A stretch of DNA of 32,199 nt. It comes from a virus. Below are positions 21,366 to 29,126 of this stretch, one piece after another (position 1 is the first letter of the stretch; every line of letters starts with the position of its first letter). A model generated the notes under the pieces. That model searched no databases, was not told the DNA's origin, and worked only from the letters and a program-made list of their open reading frames with translations. The stretch covers positions 1 through 32,199 of IMG/VR virus record IMGVR_UViG_3300044675_004438. The stretch is one strand, 5' to 3'. The position numbers and the translations under genes are program-made.

Positions 21366-21573
21366 CAAAGAAATGTACGAAAGAATCGTTGAGTTCTTTC
21401 CAAAAATTGAGGGTAAACAAACCGTTACAATTGACGTAATAAAAGAATTGCACCAGTTAGGTAAAGATGCTGGTTTTAGCATCCCAGCAAGCAACTGCGG
21501 TGGGTGTGACAATAAAAGAATAATAGATAACTTAAAAGCTTACGTTTATCAATACGAACATCCAGACGAATAA
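21340..21573 (+). CDS. Small unknown protein with CGGC motif
   Basis: The 77-residue product (MGVRKINTNKEMYERIVEFF...) overlaps the sigma-like gene by 26 bases. It is mostly helical, with IDVIKELHQLGKDAGFSIPA followed by NCGGCDNKRIIDNLKAYVYQ. The SNCGGC pattern with a basic helix after it is seen in small phage proteins near terminase genes in my recollection, but I cannot name a family. The two Cys could bind metal only with a partner. Overlaps on both sides indicate tight coupling with its neighbours. Confidence 0.7.
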   Translation: MGVRKINTNKEMYERIVEFFPKIEGKQTVTIDVIKELHQLGKDAGFSIPASNCGGCDNKRIIDNLKAYVYQYEHPDE

Positions 21574-22421
21574 TGCCAAAGGAAAAACAAGATAAGGTTG
21601 GATTAATTGTCGAACAGATCAATGGTTATGTATTTAAAGTAATCAAAGAAGCTGAACGTGGCTGGACGCGTGATAGAAGCAATGGTTATGATAACCCAAG
21701 GCAAACTATAAGAAAGTTTGAGGTTGAGTGTCAGAGTTGCAAGTCAACAAAAGAAGTCATGTACGGTTCAATATTCGGTAAAAAGAACTGTGTATGTATG
21801 ACATGCAAGATTGCTGAAAAACCAAAAAAGGAAAGGGTTGCAAAACCAAAACTTGAAAAATTCAATGAGCAAGCTTGGGAACCAAAGTTAAAAAAGGATG
21901 GCACCGTTGACAGCAGATATATTGACAAAGCAAAAAAGAACTTTGTTGGTGAAACATTTGAATGCGTTTTTGATACATTTCTTGTCTTAGAAGAATTGCC
22001 AAGGGTTATCAGCAAAAACGGTAAATACGTCTACAGAAACTTTAAGGTTGAATGTCTTAAATGTGGAACCCACAGGGAAACATTAGCTGCCAGTTTAAAT
22101 GCAAAAGGGGTGGCTTGCAATAGATGTAGAACCCAAGATAGAAATGTTAAGTTTGATTTAACATTAGGCCCGATTAACATTGAAAGAAAGGTCGAGATAA
22201 TGCATGAGATAAATGAGATTTGGGACCAGATGAAACGCATGCAAAGGGAAGGTAAGTTAACACCATACCTGGTAGATAAATTTGAAGTTAACGATTGGCT
22301 ACTAGAACAACATGAAGAGACACAACACATTGAAAGAGATAACACCACTGATAATTATGATGATATCGATTATGGTGATGATTCTATTGATTGGAATGAC
22401 GAATTAAATAAATATTTATAA
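21573..22421 (+). CDS. Double zinc-ribbon protein upstream of small terminase
   Basis: This 282-residue product has two similar zinc-ribbon-like modules. The first is Cys53/Cys56 with Cys75/Cys78 (VECQSCKSTKE ... CVCMTCK, extra Cys73). The second is Cys161/Cys164 with Cys182/Cys185 (VECLKCGTHRE ... CNRCR). Each is preceded by a strand segment and a charged linker, which suggests an internal duplication. The C-terminal 60 residues are very acidic (Asp/Glu/Tyr-rich, with YDDIDYGDDSIDWNDELN). It starts on the last base of the upstream gene and ends 1 bp before the small terminase gene. A DNA-binding role in packaging or late transcription is plausible from the zinc modules and position; I cannot name a family. 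Confidence 0.75.
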   Translation: MPKEKQDKVGLIVEQINGYVFKVIKEAERGWTRDRSNGYDNPRQTIRKFEVECQSCKSTKEVMYGSIFGKKNCVCMTCKIAEKPKKERVAKPKLEKFNEQAWEPKLKKDGTVDSRYIDKAKKNFVGETFECVFDTFLVLEELPRVISKNGKYVYRNFKVECLKCGTHRETLAASLNAKGVACNRCRTQDRNVKFDLTLGPINIERKVEIMHEINEIWDQMKRMQREGKLTPYLVDKFEVNDWLLEQHEETQHIERDNTTDNYDDIDYGDDSIDWNDELNKYL

Positions 22422-22422
22422 T

Positions 22423-22938
22423 ATGGCGAGAAAAGGAAGTAATAAACAACCGACAAAAGTCCACGAGTTCATAACGTTGGATAGGTTACCAGAATACATC
22501 AAACAGAAGTTTGATAGTTACAGATTGTCACCACACAGCATAGATTTTTGCATGCGGCTCGCAGCTGGGGATGATGCGATGACAGTGGTACAAGAACTAT
22601 ATGAATTGGGTGATGATAGGGCCCAGATAAAAAGAAAAGCAAAAGAACTGTTGGCAAACCCAAAGCTACAGGATATGATTACGGTGTTCAGAGAGAACTT
22701 AAAACACAAAGCCATCGTGGATGCGAATGCAATACTGATGAGGTTGGAATTAATGTACACAGAAAGCATATTTGATAACGATAAAAGATTGGCCCTGGAC
22801 GTATTAAAAGAGATGGGCAAAATCATAACAAACTTGGATGGCAGCATAAGCGTGAATGATGTTACGATTAAGTTCGAGCTTCCTAACGCGGTAAAAGCAA
22901 AACCACAGGATATTCAAGACGTAGAAACAATAGAATGA
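22423..22938 (+). CDS. terS: Terminase small subunit
   Basis: The 171-residue product has the small terminase pattern. A basic N-terminus (MARKGSNKQPTKVHEF) is followed by helices with LSPHSIDFCMRLAAGDDAMT and RAQIKRKAKELLANPKLQDM. An oligomerisation helical pair contains VDANAILMRLELMYTES and KRLALDVLKEMGKIITNL. The A-LL-NP-helix pattern followed by a K-A-L-LGK-type helix resembles the Terminase_2 group. A short beta segment and acidic tail (QDIQDVETIE) end the protein and would contact the large subunit. It recognises the packaging site on phage DNA. The large terminase lies 1.3 kb downstream, with two sugar-modification genes between. Confidence 0.75.
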   Translation: MARKGSNKQPTKVHEFITLDRLPEYIKQKFDSYRLSPHSIDFCMRLAAGDDAMTVVQELYELGDDRAQIKRKAKELLANPKLQDMITVFRENLKHKAIVDANAILMRLELMYTESIFDNDKRLALDVLKEMGKIITNLDGSISVNDVTIKFELPNAVKAKPQDIQDVETIE

Positions 22939-23645
22939 AAAACGTAATACTAACAACTTACTTTACAAGTGAGAAAGACCCCCAGAGGCCATTTGTATGG
23001 GCGAATGATGATTATAGTATCATAAAGGATTTTTATGAATCGATAATAAAACATGACCTCAACTGTTATATATTTTATGACAACTGTTCGGATGAATTTG
23101 TAAAAAAGTTTGAGACGGATAAAATTAAGTTTATAAAATACGATGCCAGCAATAAAAACATGGTGGATGAAAGATGGTCATTATACAGCGCATTTATAGC
23201 ACACATGGATTTCGATAAAGTTTTATGTCTGGATATAAGCGATGTTATTGTGTTAAAAAACCCCTTTGATTACATGGAAGATGATAAGGTTTATGTGGGT
23301 GATGAAGAATGTTTAAACAGACAAAACAGATGGATGTTAGACAGGTATGAAATGATTGGGGTCGATCTACGAAATGTATTCGATAAAAAAGTTTTAAACT
23401 GTGGCATCCTGGGTGGGAATAAAGACGATATGAGAGATATAACCGAAATGATGGGGGATATAATCATGATATCAAATATAATGCATACAACAGTTGATAT
23501 GGCAGCAGCAAACCACGTCTTATACAAACACTTTGGGAATAAAATAGTACATGGACAACCATGGAATACAAAATACAGAGGGGGAGCCTATCCTTATACA
23601 AGAAATGATAACGGAGCCGACCATTGTTATATACAACATAAATAA
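22935..23645 (+). CDS. Glycosyltransferase, GT-A type
   Basis: The 236-residue product overlaps the small terminase stop (ATGA). The N-terminal Rossmann-like strand (MKNVILTTYFTSEKDPQ) is followed by a metal-binding DxxD-type motif, LCLDISDVIVLKNPF (Asp100 and Asp103). An acceptor-side motif, KVLNCGILGG (about 152-161), matches the NxGxxGG-type signature of several GT-A glycosyltransferases. A later helix (DMAAANHVLYKHFG) and C-terminal His residues (HGQPW, YIQHK) could complete the metal site. It would transfer a sugar from a nucleotide donor to an unknown acceptor: a phage protein, DNA or host glycan. A methyltransferase gene follows directly. Such enzymes are uncommon between terminase genes. 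Confidence 0.78.
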   Translation: MKNVILTTYFTSEKDPQRPFVWANDDYSIIKDFYESIIKHDLNCYIFYDNCSDEFVKKFETDKIKFIKYDASNKNMVDERWSLYSAFIAHMDFDKVLCLDISDVIVLKNPFDYMEDDKVYVGDEECLNRQNRWMLDRYEMIGVDLRNVFDKKVLNCGILGGNKDDMRDITEMMGDIIMISNIMHTTVDMAAANHVLYKHFGNKIVHGQPWNTKYRGGAYPYTRNDNGADHCYIQHK

Positions 23646-23646
23646 G

Positions 23647-24225
23647 ATGAAAATATTTGAAACAAGAAACGAGATGATTGCATCAATACCAAAAGGTGGT
23701 ATGATAGCAGAATTAGGGGTGTTCAAAGGTGAGTTTGCTTTAAAGATAGATGAACTATGTGAACCCAAAGAATTAATACTGATTGATAGCTGGTCTGGTA
23801 CGCATTTATATAGCGGTGATGAGAATGGAAACCATAAGAACGGTGTAAGACAATATTACACAGGTGAGGAACTATATAACATCACACTTAAGAATGCTGA
23901 GTTATGCAAATGCGCGGTAACCACCATAAGATTAACCACAGACGTTTTGGGGACCTTTTCCAACGATACTTTTGATATGATATACATTGATGCTGACCAC
24001 AGCTATGAAGGTGTCTTAAAAGACCTTAAAAACGCATATAAGAAAATTAAGAACGGTGGTTATATTATGGGTCACGATTATGAACACAATATGCACAAAA
24101 CAAATAACAACTATAACTTTGGGGTAAAGCAAGCTGTCGATGAGTTTTGCCGAGAATACAACCAGGAAATATCCATGAAAGGAATGGATGGGTGTGTGAG
24201 TTACGGTATAAAAATTAGCAAATAA
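23647..24225 (+). CDS. SAM-dependent class I methyltransferase
   Basis: I start at ATG 23647 (192 residues, MKIFETRNEMIASIPKGG...). The frame is open from 23551, but the longer form would overlap the glycosyltransferase by 95 bases. Motif I is MIAELGVFKGEFA (about 19-31), with acidic Asp47 (LILIDSWSG) as the ribose-binding residue candidate. DMIYIDADHSYEGVLKDL (110-127) and KNGGYIMGHDY (136-145) follow, the pattern of Methyltransf_24-type enzymes. Members of that group often methylate sugars or small molecules, including partners of glycosyltransferases. The gene is 1 bp downstream of the glycosyltransferase and 1 bp upstream of the large terminase, so all are co-translated. Methylation of a transferred sugar is the natural hypothesis. 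Confidence 0.83.
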   Translation: MKIFETRNEMIASIPKGGMIAELGVFKGEFALKIDELCEPKELILIDSWSGTHLYSGDENGNHKNGVRQYYTGEELYNITLKNAELCKCAVTTIRLTTDVLGTFSNDTFDMIYIDADHSYEGVLKDLKNAYKKIKNGGYIMGHDYEHNMHKTNNNYNFGVKQAVDEFCREYNQEISMKGMDGCVSYGIKISK

Positions 24226-24226
24226 T

Positions 24227-25465
24227 ATGAACGTAAAACTAGAGGGAGCTGAGTTATTTGATTGGCAATTAGAAGTGTATAATTCGTGGAAAAATGATGA
24301 TTATAAGACGTACATCTTAAACACATCCAGACAAATCGGCAAATCGTTGCTAATCAGTCAGTTAATATTGGATGCTTCTATAAATAACCCCAAAGTAATC
24401 GTGGGGGTGGTGAGTTTGACGTACAAACAGACCAAACTTATCTACAATAATGTCAGCGAAGTATTGCAAAAAACCCTCATTTTAAAGTCAGATAATAAAT
24501 CAGAACTTGAAATAAAGTTGGTTAACGGTTCCAGCATCAAGTTTTTATCTATTCAGAACCCCGATAACATCCGTGGATTCACCTTTGATTATTTATTTGG
24601 GGATGAGGCCGCGTATTATGCACCAGGAATCTATGATAAAGTTCTATTGCCCACCACATTGGCCAGGGGTAGAAAGGTTGTGCTGGCATCCACCCCACGT
24701 GGAACAAACTATTTTCATGACTTATTTCAAAGGGGGATAGACCCAAATGATAAAACCATCAAAGCATTTAAGTTTGACTACACAGCAAACCCCAACTTTG
24801 ACCCAAAGGAAATCGAATCAATAAGGAAACAACTACCAGATGCGATATTTAGGGCCGAGTTCCTGGGGGAGTTCTCAGATAATGGTAGCGTATTCAACAA
24901 CCTAAGAGATGTTTGTATTTTAAACGACTGGAAATCACCAGGTGGGAATGTTTATTGTGGAATTGACGTGGGTTTATTCCATGACTACACAGTGGCTTGT
25001 ATAATGGACACAGACGGTAATGTGGTGGATATTTACCGTGCAAAGACAGGAAGTATAAATAAGTTAAACACCGAACTTGAAACATTCCTAAAGCGATGGA
25101 AGCCAGTTAAGATATTGGTCGAGTTAAACAACCAGGGGATATCAGTTTATGAACACCTATATCCCAGAATGAAAGGGGTTGAGGGTTTCAAGACCACCGC
25201 GATAAGCAAGCCCGATCTCATAAACAGCCTACAGAATAGCATAGAGGAAAAAAGAATTCACCTACCTTCAAGACAGTTAATGGAAGAGGTGTATAATGAG
25301 TTGGTAAACTATTCATTCACCTACTCAGAGAAAAGCAAAGCCGTTATATATGGGGCGTTGCCAGGCGCTCATGATGATATTGTCATCAGCTTGGCATTGA
25401 CCAACAAAGTATATACAGATGCCCACCATAAAATAAGACTTAAACCAAGGGTGTTTTTTGGATAA
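24227..25465 (+). CDS. terL: Terminase large subunit
   Basis: The 412-residue product has every expected motif. The adenine-binding Gln region is FDWQLEVYNSW. The deviant Walker A is SRQIGKS at 34-40, with Lys39. Walker B is DYLFGDEAA at 121-129, with Asp126 and catalytic Glu127. The coupling motif is STP at 155-157. The C-terminal RNase H-like nuclease has Asp247 (YCGIDVG), Glu299 (ILVELNNQG) and Asp383/Asp384 (GAHDDIVIS). It drives ATP-dependent DNA packaging into the prohead and cuts the DNA. Size is on the short side of normal but no motif is missing. It is followed by the tail chaperone rather than by the portal gene. The packaging type (cos or headful) cannot be decided from sequence alone. 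Confidence 0.97.
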   Translation: MNVKLEGAELFDWQLEVYNSWKNDDYKTYILNTSRQIGKSLLISQLILDASINNPKVIVGVVSLTYKQTKLIYNNVSEVLQKTLILKSDNKSELEIKLVNGSSIKFLSIQNPDNIRGFTFDYLFGDEAAYYAPGIYDKVLLPTTLARGRKVVLASTPRGTNYFHDLFQRGIDPNDKTIKAFKFDYTANPNFDPKEIESIRKQLPDAIFRAEFLGEFSDNGSVFNNLRDVCILNDWKSPGGNVYCGIDVGLFHDYTVACIMDTDGNVVDIYRAKTGSINKLNTELETFLKRWKPVKILVELNNQGISVYEHLYPRMKGVEGFKTTAISKPDLINSLQNSIEEKRIHLPSRQLMEEVYNELVNYSFTYSEKSKAVIYGALPGAHDDIVISLALTNKVYTDAHHKIRLKPRVFFG

Positions 25466-25470
25466 AACAC

Positions 25471-25493
25471 TATTTAAAAAAAACTATTTATAA
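25471..25493 (+). promoter_or_regulatory. Two TATTTA motifs before the tail chaperone gene
   Basis: TATTTAAAA at 25471 and TATTTATAA at 25485-25493 lie in the 33-bp gap between the large terminase and the chaperone start at 25499. They are similar to the blocks at 5387 and 7619. The second is only 14 bases from the ATG, the first 28. Confidence 0.3.
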
Positions 25494-25498
25494 CAAAG

Positions 25499-26304
25499 AT
25501 GTATACATTAAAAATAAATAAAGAAAAGTTTAACATCCCCCAGTCGTGGGATGAGCTAACGCTTAAACAATATTTGAGATTGAGTGAGTTCGTTAGATTA
25601 AACGAGATTGATAAGGATGAGGATGTAGACCCAATCTTTTTTTACAACAGAATATTTAAATGTTTGACAGATAAGTCAGTTAACTTAAACGATGCTGACT
25701 ATGAGGATGTAGTAAAGTTTGCTGAGGTGTTGGGCTTCATTCAAACCCCATTCAAACAGAGCGAATCAACCATCATCGATACAAAGAACGCTTATATCAG
25801 ACCAAGGAATTTTGAACAGTTAACCTTTGGTGAGTTTGCCGATTTGCAAACCTTCGCAAACAACCCCACCATCGATAGCCAGTTAAAGATGTTTGCCGCG
25901 ATAGTGGATGTGTATGAGAAACCGAACTATCTTAAACTTAAGTTCTTACCAAAATTAAAGAACTTTAATAATAATGAAAAGTTGGACTATGTTTCATCAT
26001 TACCAGCAACCCAACTGAGTAGCATCCAGGCTTTTTTTTTGCGTGGTCAAAAAATGTACATGCGCAATATGGTGTTATCTTTGGAGATTCAGGCCCTACG
26101 TCTCAACATGAAAGGGATTTCTCTGCTGGTTTCGGCTGGTATGTCTCGATTATGGAAGCGTGTCAAGATGACCTTACCAAGATGGACGAAATCGTCCTAA
26201 TGCCATTCCGACATGTGTTAACATACCTAGCATATAACACCAGCAAAAATAAGATGATAAAAGCCATCAGAGAAGAACAAGAACGTAAACAAAAATATAA
26301 ATAA
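25499..26304 (+). CDS. Tail assembly chaperone with -1 frameshift extension
   Basis: The zero frame (25499-26200) encodes 233 residues. The first 180 look like a tail assembly chaperone: MYTLKINKEKFNIPQSWDEL, then LTLKQYLRLSEFV, and NFEQLTFGEFADLQTFANN. At 26032-26040 lies a run of nine T. The in-frame heptamer T TTT TTT (26032-26038) is a classic slippery site. A -1 slip continues for 88 codons to TAA 26302-26304 (FAWSKNVHAQYGVIFGDSG ... LMPFRHVLTYLAYNTSKNKM), 2 bp before the next gene. That frame looks more protein-like than the zero-frame tail, which is Lys/Arg/Met-rich. The fusion would be 268 residues, like the G/GT pair of lambda. A sequencing error in the T run is the alternative. Confidence 0.75.
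26032..26040 (+). promoter_or_regulatory. T9 slippery sequence for -1 ribosomal frameshift
   Basis: Nine T residues. Zero-frame codons are GCT TTT TTT TTG; after slipping by one base they are TTT TTT TTT GCG. Both tRNAs can re-pair perfectly. I did not find a clear downstream stem by eye. Confidence 0.7.
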
Positions 26305-26305
26305 A

Positions 26306-26737
26306 ATGAACTTTAACGAAATTATAACCAAACTTAAAACCACAGCTGATGCCCACATAAATGTGGCATACACTGATGCTGGTGTATTGGAGAGTTTAAA
26401 CTGGGGTGAGAACAGATACCCCTTGGTGATGTTTATTTGCCAGCCATCAAGATTTGAGATTAACAAAATCAGATACAGAATCAGCATGGTGTGCGCGGAT
26501 GTTATCGATGATAGATACTTACAACAAATCACCAAACAAAGCAACATGTTCGATGTGGGGACGGACATCCTAACCAAACTTATTAACGACAGCCAGACAG
26601 CTCAATACGACATTGATGAAACATCGATTGCATTTCAACCATTCGTTGACAGCTTCCCAGATTTGGTGGCTGGATTCCAGTTTGATTTTGATATGACCAC
26701 CATTTATAATAAAGATTGTAACCTACCATTCGTATAA
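26306..26737 (+). CDS. Tail completion / head-tail joining protein candidate
   Basis: The 143-residue product (MNFNEIITKLKTTADAHINV...) starts 1 bp after the frameshift product ends and its stop overlaps the next start by one base. It contains a central strand-helix region (INKIRYRISMVCADVIDDRY), a helix (MFDVGTDILTKLINDSQTAQ), and a C-terminal motif SFPDLVAGFQFDFDMTTIYN ending CNLPF. The C-terminal pattern recurs in small proteins next to HK97 gp10-like genes in phages of Bacteroidetes, where they are thought to act at the head-tail interface or tail terminator. The assignment depends on context and this pattern. No enzymatic motif is seen. Confidence 0.6.
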   Translation: MNFNEIITKLKTTADAHINVAYTDAGVLESLNWGENRYPLVMFICQPSRFEINKIRYRISMVCADVIDDRYLQQITKQSNMFDVGTDILTKLINDSQTAQYDIDETSIAFQPFVDSFPDLVAGFQFDFDMTTIYNKDCNLPFV

Positions 26738-27201
26738 TGGCTGATGTGTTTACAATACCTAATGAACTATCCACCGAATTAGGTAGGGTGATGAAGAATG
26801 CTCTGGTTGATCAACTAAGAGCCAGTGGAAAGGTGTCAACAGGTAAGCTTATAAACTCATTGCAATTAAACGTGGTACCTGGAATAAATGGGCCTGTTAT
26901 TGAGTTGGCTGGCAACAGCTATTATGCTGTTATTGAAGATGGTAGAAAGCCAGGCAAATATGCACCCATATCACCATTGAAACAGTGGATTAAAGCAAAG
27001 GGGATTGAATCAGATGAGGGTAAGATAACAGCCAGGGCATATGCAATCTCAAACTCAATAAGAAGAAAGGGGATTAAAGCAACCCCATTAACAGATAATA
27101 CTTTCAACCAGTCATTACCGTTGTTCGATAGAATAATAGATGATGTGATGGGTAGAGAATTAGATAATTACTTACAACAACAATACGCAAAAATTATATA
27201 A
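26737..27201 (+). CDS. HK97 gp10-like tail completion protein
   Basis: The 154-residue product has the signature region of gp10-like or virion morphogenesis proteins: NSYYAVIEDGRKPGKYAPIS, then PLKQWIKAKGI, and ARAYAISNSIRRKGIKATP. The N-terminal helix is preceded by MADVFTIPNELSTELGRVMK. The Tyr-Gly-Lys-Pro core, Trp of the WI..KGI motif and following Arg/Gly-Ile-Pro motif are the recognisable features. It would help complete the tail end that joins the head. It overlaps the previous gene by one base and ends 2 bp before the first tail-tip gene. Confidence 0.8.
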   Translation: MADVFTIPNELSTELGRVMKNALVDQLRASGKVSTGKLINSLQLNVVPGINGPVIELAGNSYYAVIEDGRKPGKYAPISPLKQWIKAKGIESDEGKITARAYAISNSIRRKGIKATPLTDNTFNQSLPLFDRIIDDVMGRELDNYLQQQYAKII

Positions 27202-27203
27202 TC

Positions 27204-29126
27204 ATGGCTATTACAATATACGAAGAACCTAATAAGTTTAACCAGGTAAGACAAACAATACCATTCTTGGTTTATAGCGACCTATTCAACACAGGGTCGT
27301 TTGACGCGATTGAGCGTTCATTTAAATATCTCTTTGAGATTAAGGTGTTAAACACCCAAGGCCAATTTAAGACCTTTAGCACGGTGGCAATTCCACCTAG
27401 ACCAGATAACTTATTAGGTTTTTTTGACGCATCAGCAATCGTTAAAAGTGCAATAACATATGACTTGGGTACACACACAGCAACAAGCGCACAACCATGT
27501 CCTAGAAGCATCGTTGAATTTATGGTTGTATGTACAGAAAGATATCTTGACACCAATGGCAACTACATAAGTGGCAACCCAGAGGTGATTGGTCAATATT
27601 ATGCGATCGATGCTGGTGTAAATGAAAGTTTATCAACCTATCTTATGGATTACAGCATACAAGCTGCACCATTGCACCACCACTTTTTATGTGGGGATGA
27701 TTTAAAGGTTTATCAGAATGAGCCATTCTCATTGTCATGGTTGGTTGAACCAAAACTTAGTGGAAATGTATTGGAATATAAGCATGCTGATTTTGGTTCG
27801 TTTGATATGGTCACAACACCTACTTTACCAACCGTATTCACTGGGTTCACAACAAACTCAACATTCGTTTTAAACTCAACCCCAAGTACAGCACAAGCTA
27901 TCAACGGTAAGAGTATGTTGATGGTGATGAAACCACTTGGCTTCACATCTATCACATCAAACGCCACAATAGCAGCATTCAACAATTTATTTTTAGAGGA
28001 TAACAGCACCTATACATTTGATGTATGGATTAAGATGCCAGCACCTTTGGGAACAAACACATCAGCCAGGTCTTTCTCAGTTACAGCAACAGGATTAAAG
28101 GTGGCATCGATTGTATCGAATAACACGGTGAATATTTTTACAGCTGGTACATTTGGTACAGTACCACACGGTTTCCATAAGTTAACAGTTACGTTTACAA
28201 CAAACACAAACGTTGCATCAACAACTTTACAGATAAGAGCAACAACAAGTAGTGTTGTGGGTGCACCATTGACAATATTAAACAACGCTTCAATATTTAT
28301 CGATAGTGCTAGGGTCTATAAAAAATTAGCAACCAATGATGTGTTATCATCTGGTCAGATTATCGTTGACGATGGTTTACCAACAGCTCAAACTTGGAAT
28401 ATCCCATCAACATATTTTACAAACAATTTATTACCAGTAGAAGACTTCAGTGATGGTAGATTTGACATGCCAGTTGGTCCATATTCTGGTATCTTATCAT
28501 CTGTTACAGGTGCACAAGACGCGACCACTGGTTTCTATAAGAACTCAGCTGGTAACAGAGGCACACATTTCAGAGTTAGATTAAGAGATAACACCACAGC
28601 AACAATAGGTTTATCAGAAAAGATTTACCAGGACCCAACTGATTGTACGAGATTTACACCGATTAAAATCAAATGGAAAAACTCTCTGGGTGGATGGGAT
28701 TTCTTTACCTTCACCAAGGTATCATCAGCGGTGACAAATGTCGAGAGAGAGAACTACAAACGTTCTAGAGGTACAATAACACAGGCTGGTTCAGCATATA
28801 ACTATATTGAGAGTGACAATGACAGAGGTTACAAATCACTTAACATCAAGTTAGAGGATACCTTCAGCGTTGCATCGGATTGGATTGGGAATGAGACAGC
28901 AAAATGGTTACAGGATTTATACACCAGCGATGAGGTTTATCTATTGAACCCAGAGGTGTTTCAAAAATTCACCAACTTATCACCATTCGATGTCGAGTAC
29001 CCAGTATTCGTACAACAAACAGATGTGGAGTTCCAAAATAACGCCCCAGACAGAAAATTAATCAACGTCATCTTAGATATCGTACCAGCGGTAAGATTCG
29101 AGGATAACTCAACGAACATAGCATGA
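27204..29126 (+). CDS. Large tail-tip/baseplate structural protein
   Basis: The 640-residue product has an N-terminal domain (about 1-185, MAITIYEEPNKFNQVRQTIP, with FDAIERSFKYLFEIKVL and GVNESLSTYLMDYS), similar in style to tail structural proteins of Bacteroidetes phages. A middle beta-sandwich-like insert spans about 230-375, rich in Thr/Ser/Asn, with YTFDVWIKMPAPLG and KLTVTFTTNTNVASTTLQI. This resembles carbohydrate-binding jelly-roll modules. The C-terminal part (about 400-640) has CTRFTPIKIKWKNSLGGWDF and ends near RFEDNSTNIA. Its stop overlaps the next start (ATGA). Position between the gp10-like protein and the next tail-tip protein supports a distal tail or baseplate role. Host glycan binding by the middle insert is inferred. 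Confidence 0.75.
   Translation: MAITIYEEPNKFNQVRQTIPFLVYSDLFNTGSFDAIERSFKYLFEIKVLNTQGQFKTFSTVAIPPRPDNLLGFFDASAIVKSAITYDLGTHTATSAQPCPRSIVEFMVVCTERYLDTNGNYISGNPEVIGQYYAIDAGVNESLSTYLMDYSIQAAPLHHHFLCGDDLKVYQNEPFSLSWLVEPKLSGNVLEYKHADFGSFDMVTTPTLPTVFTGFTTNSTFVLNSTPSTAQAINGKSMLMVMKPLGFTSITSNATIAAFNNLFLEDNSTYTFDVWIKMPAPLGTNTSARSFSVTATGLKVASIVSNNTVNIFTAGTFGTVPHGFHKLTVTFTTNTNVASTTLQIRATTSSVVGAPLTILNNASIFIDSARVYKKLATNDVLSSGQIIVDDGLPTAQTWNIPSTYFTNNLLPVEDFSDGRFDMPVGPYSGILSSVTGAQDATTGFYKNSAGNRGTHFRVRLRDNTTATIGLSEKIYQDPTDCTRFTPIKIKWKNSLGGWDFFTFTKVSSAVTNVERENYKRSRGTITQAGSAYNYIESDNDRGYKSLNIKLEDTFSVASDWIGNETAKWLQDLYTSDEVYLLNPEVFQKFTNLSPFDVEYPVFVQQTDVEFQNNAPDRKLINVILDIVPAVRFEDNSTNIA

Noticed and set aside
23551-23646. 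Longer N-terminus for the methyltransferase (start at 23551)
   Set aside because: It would overlap the end of the glycosyltransferase by 95 bases. The ATG at 23647 sits 1 bp after that gene's stop, like the other junctions here.
26041-26200. Zero-frame C-terminus of the chaperone gene as the only product
   Set aside because: It is Met/Arg/Lys/Leu-rich without a clear fold, while the overlapping -1 frame is protein-like and reaches the next gene. The zero frame probably yields only the short form.
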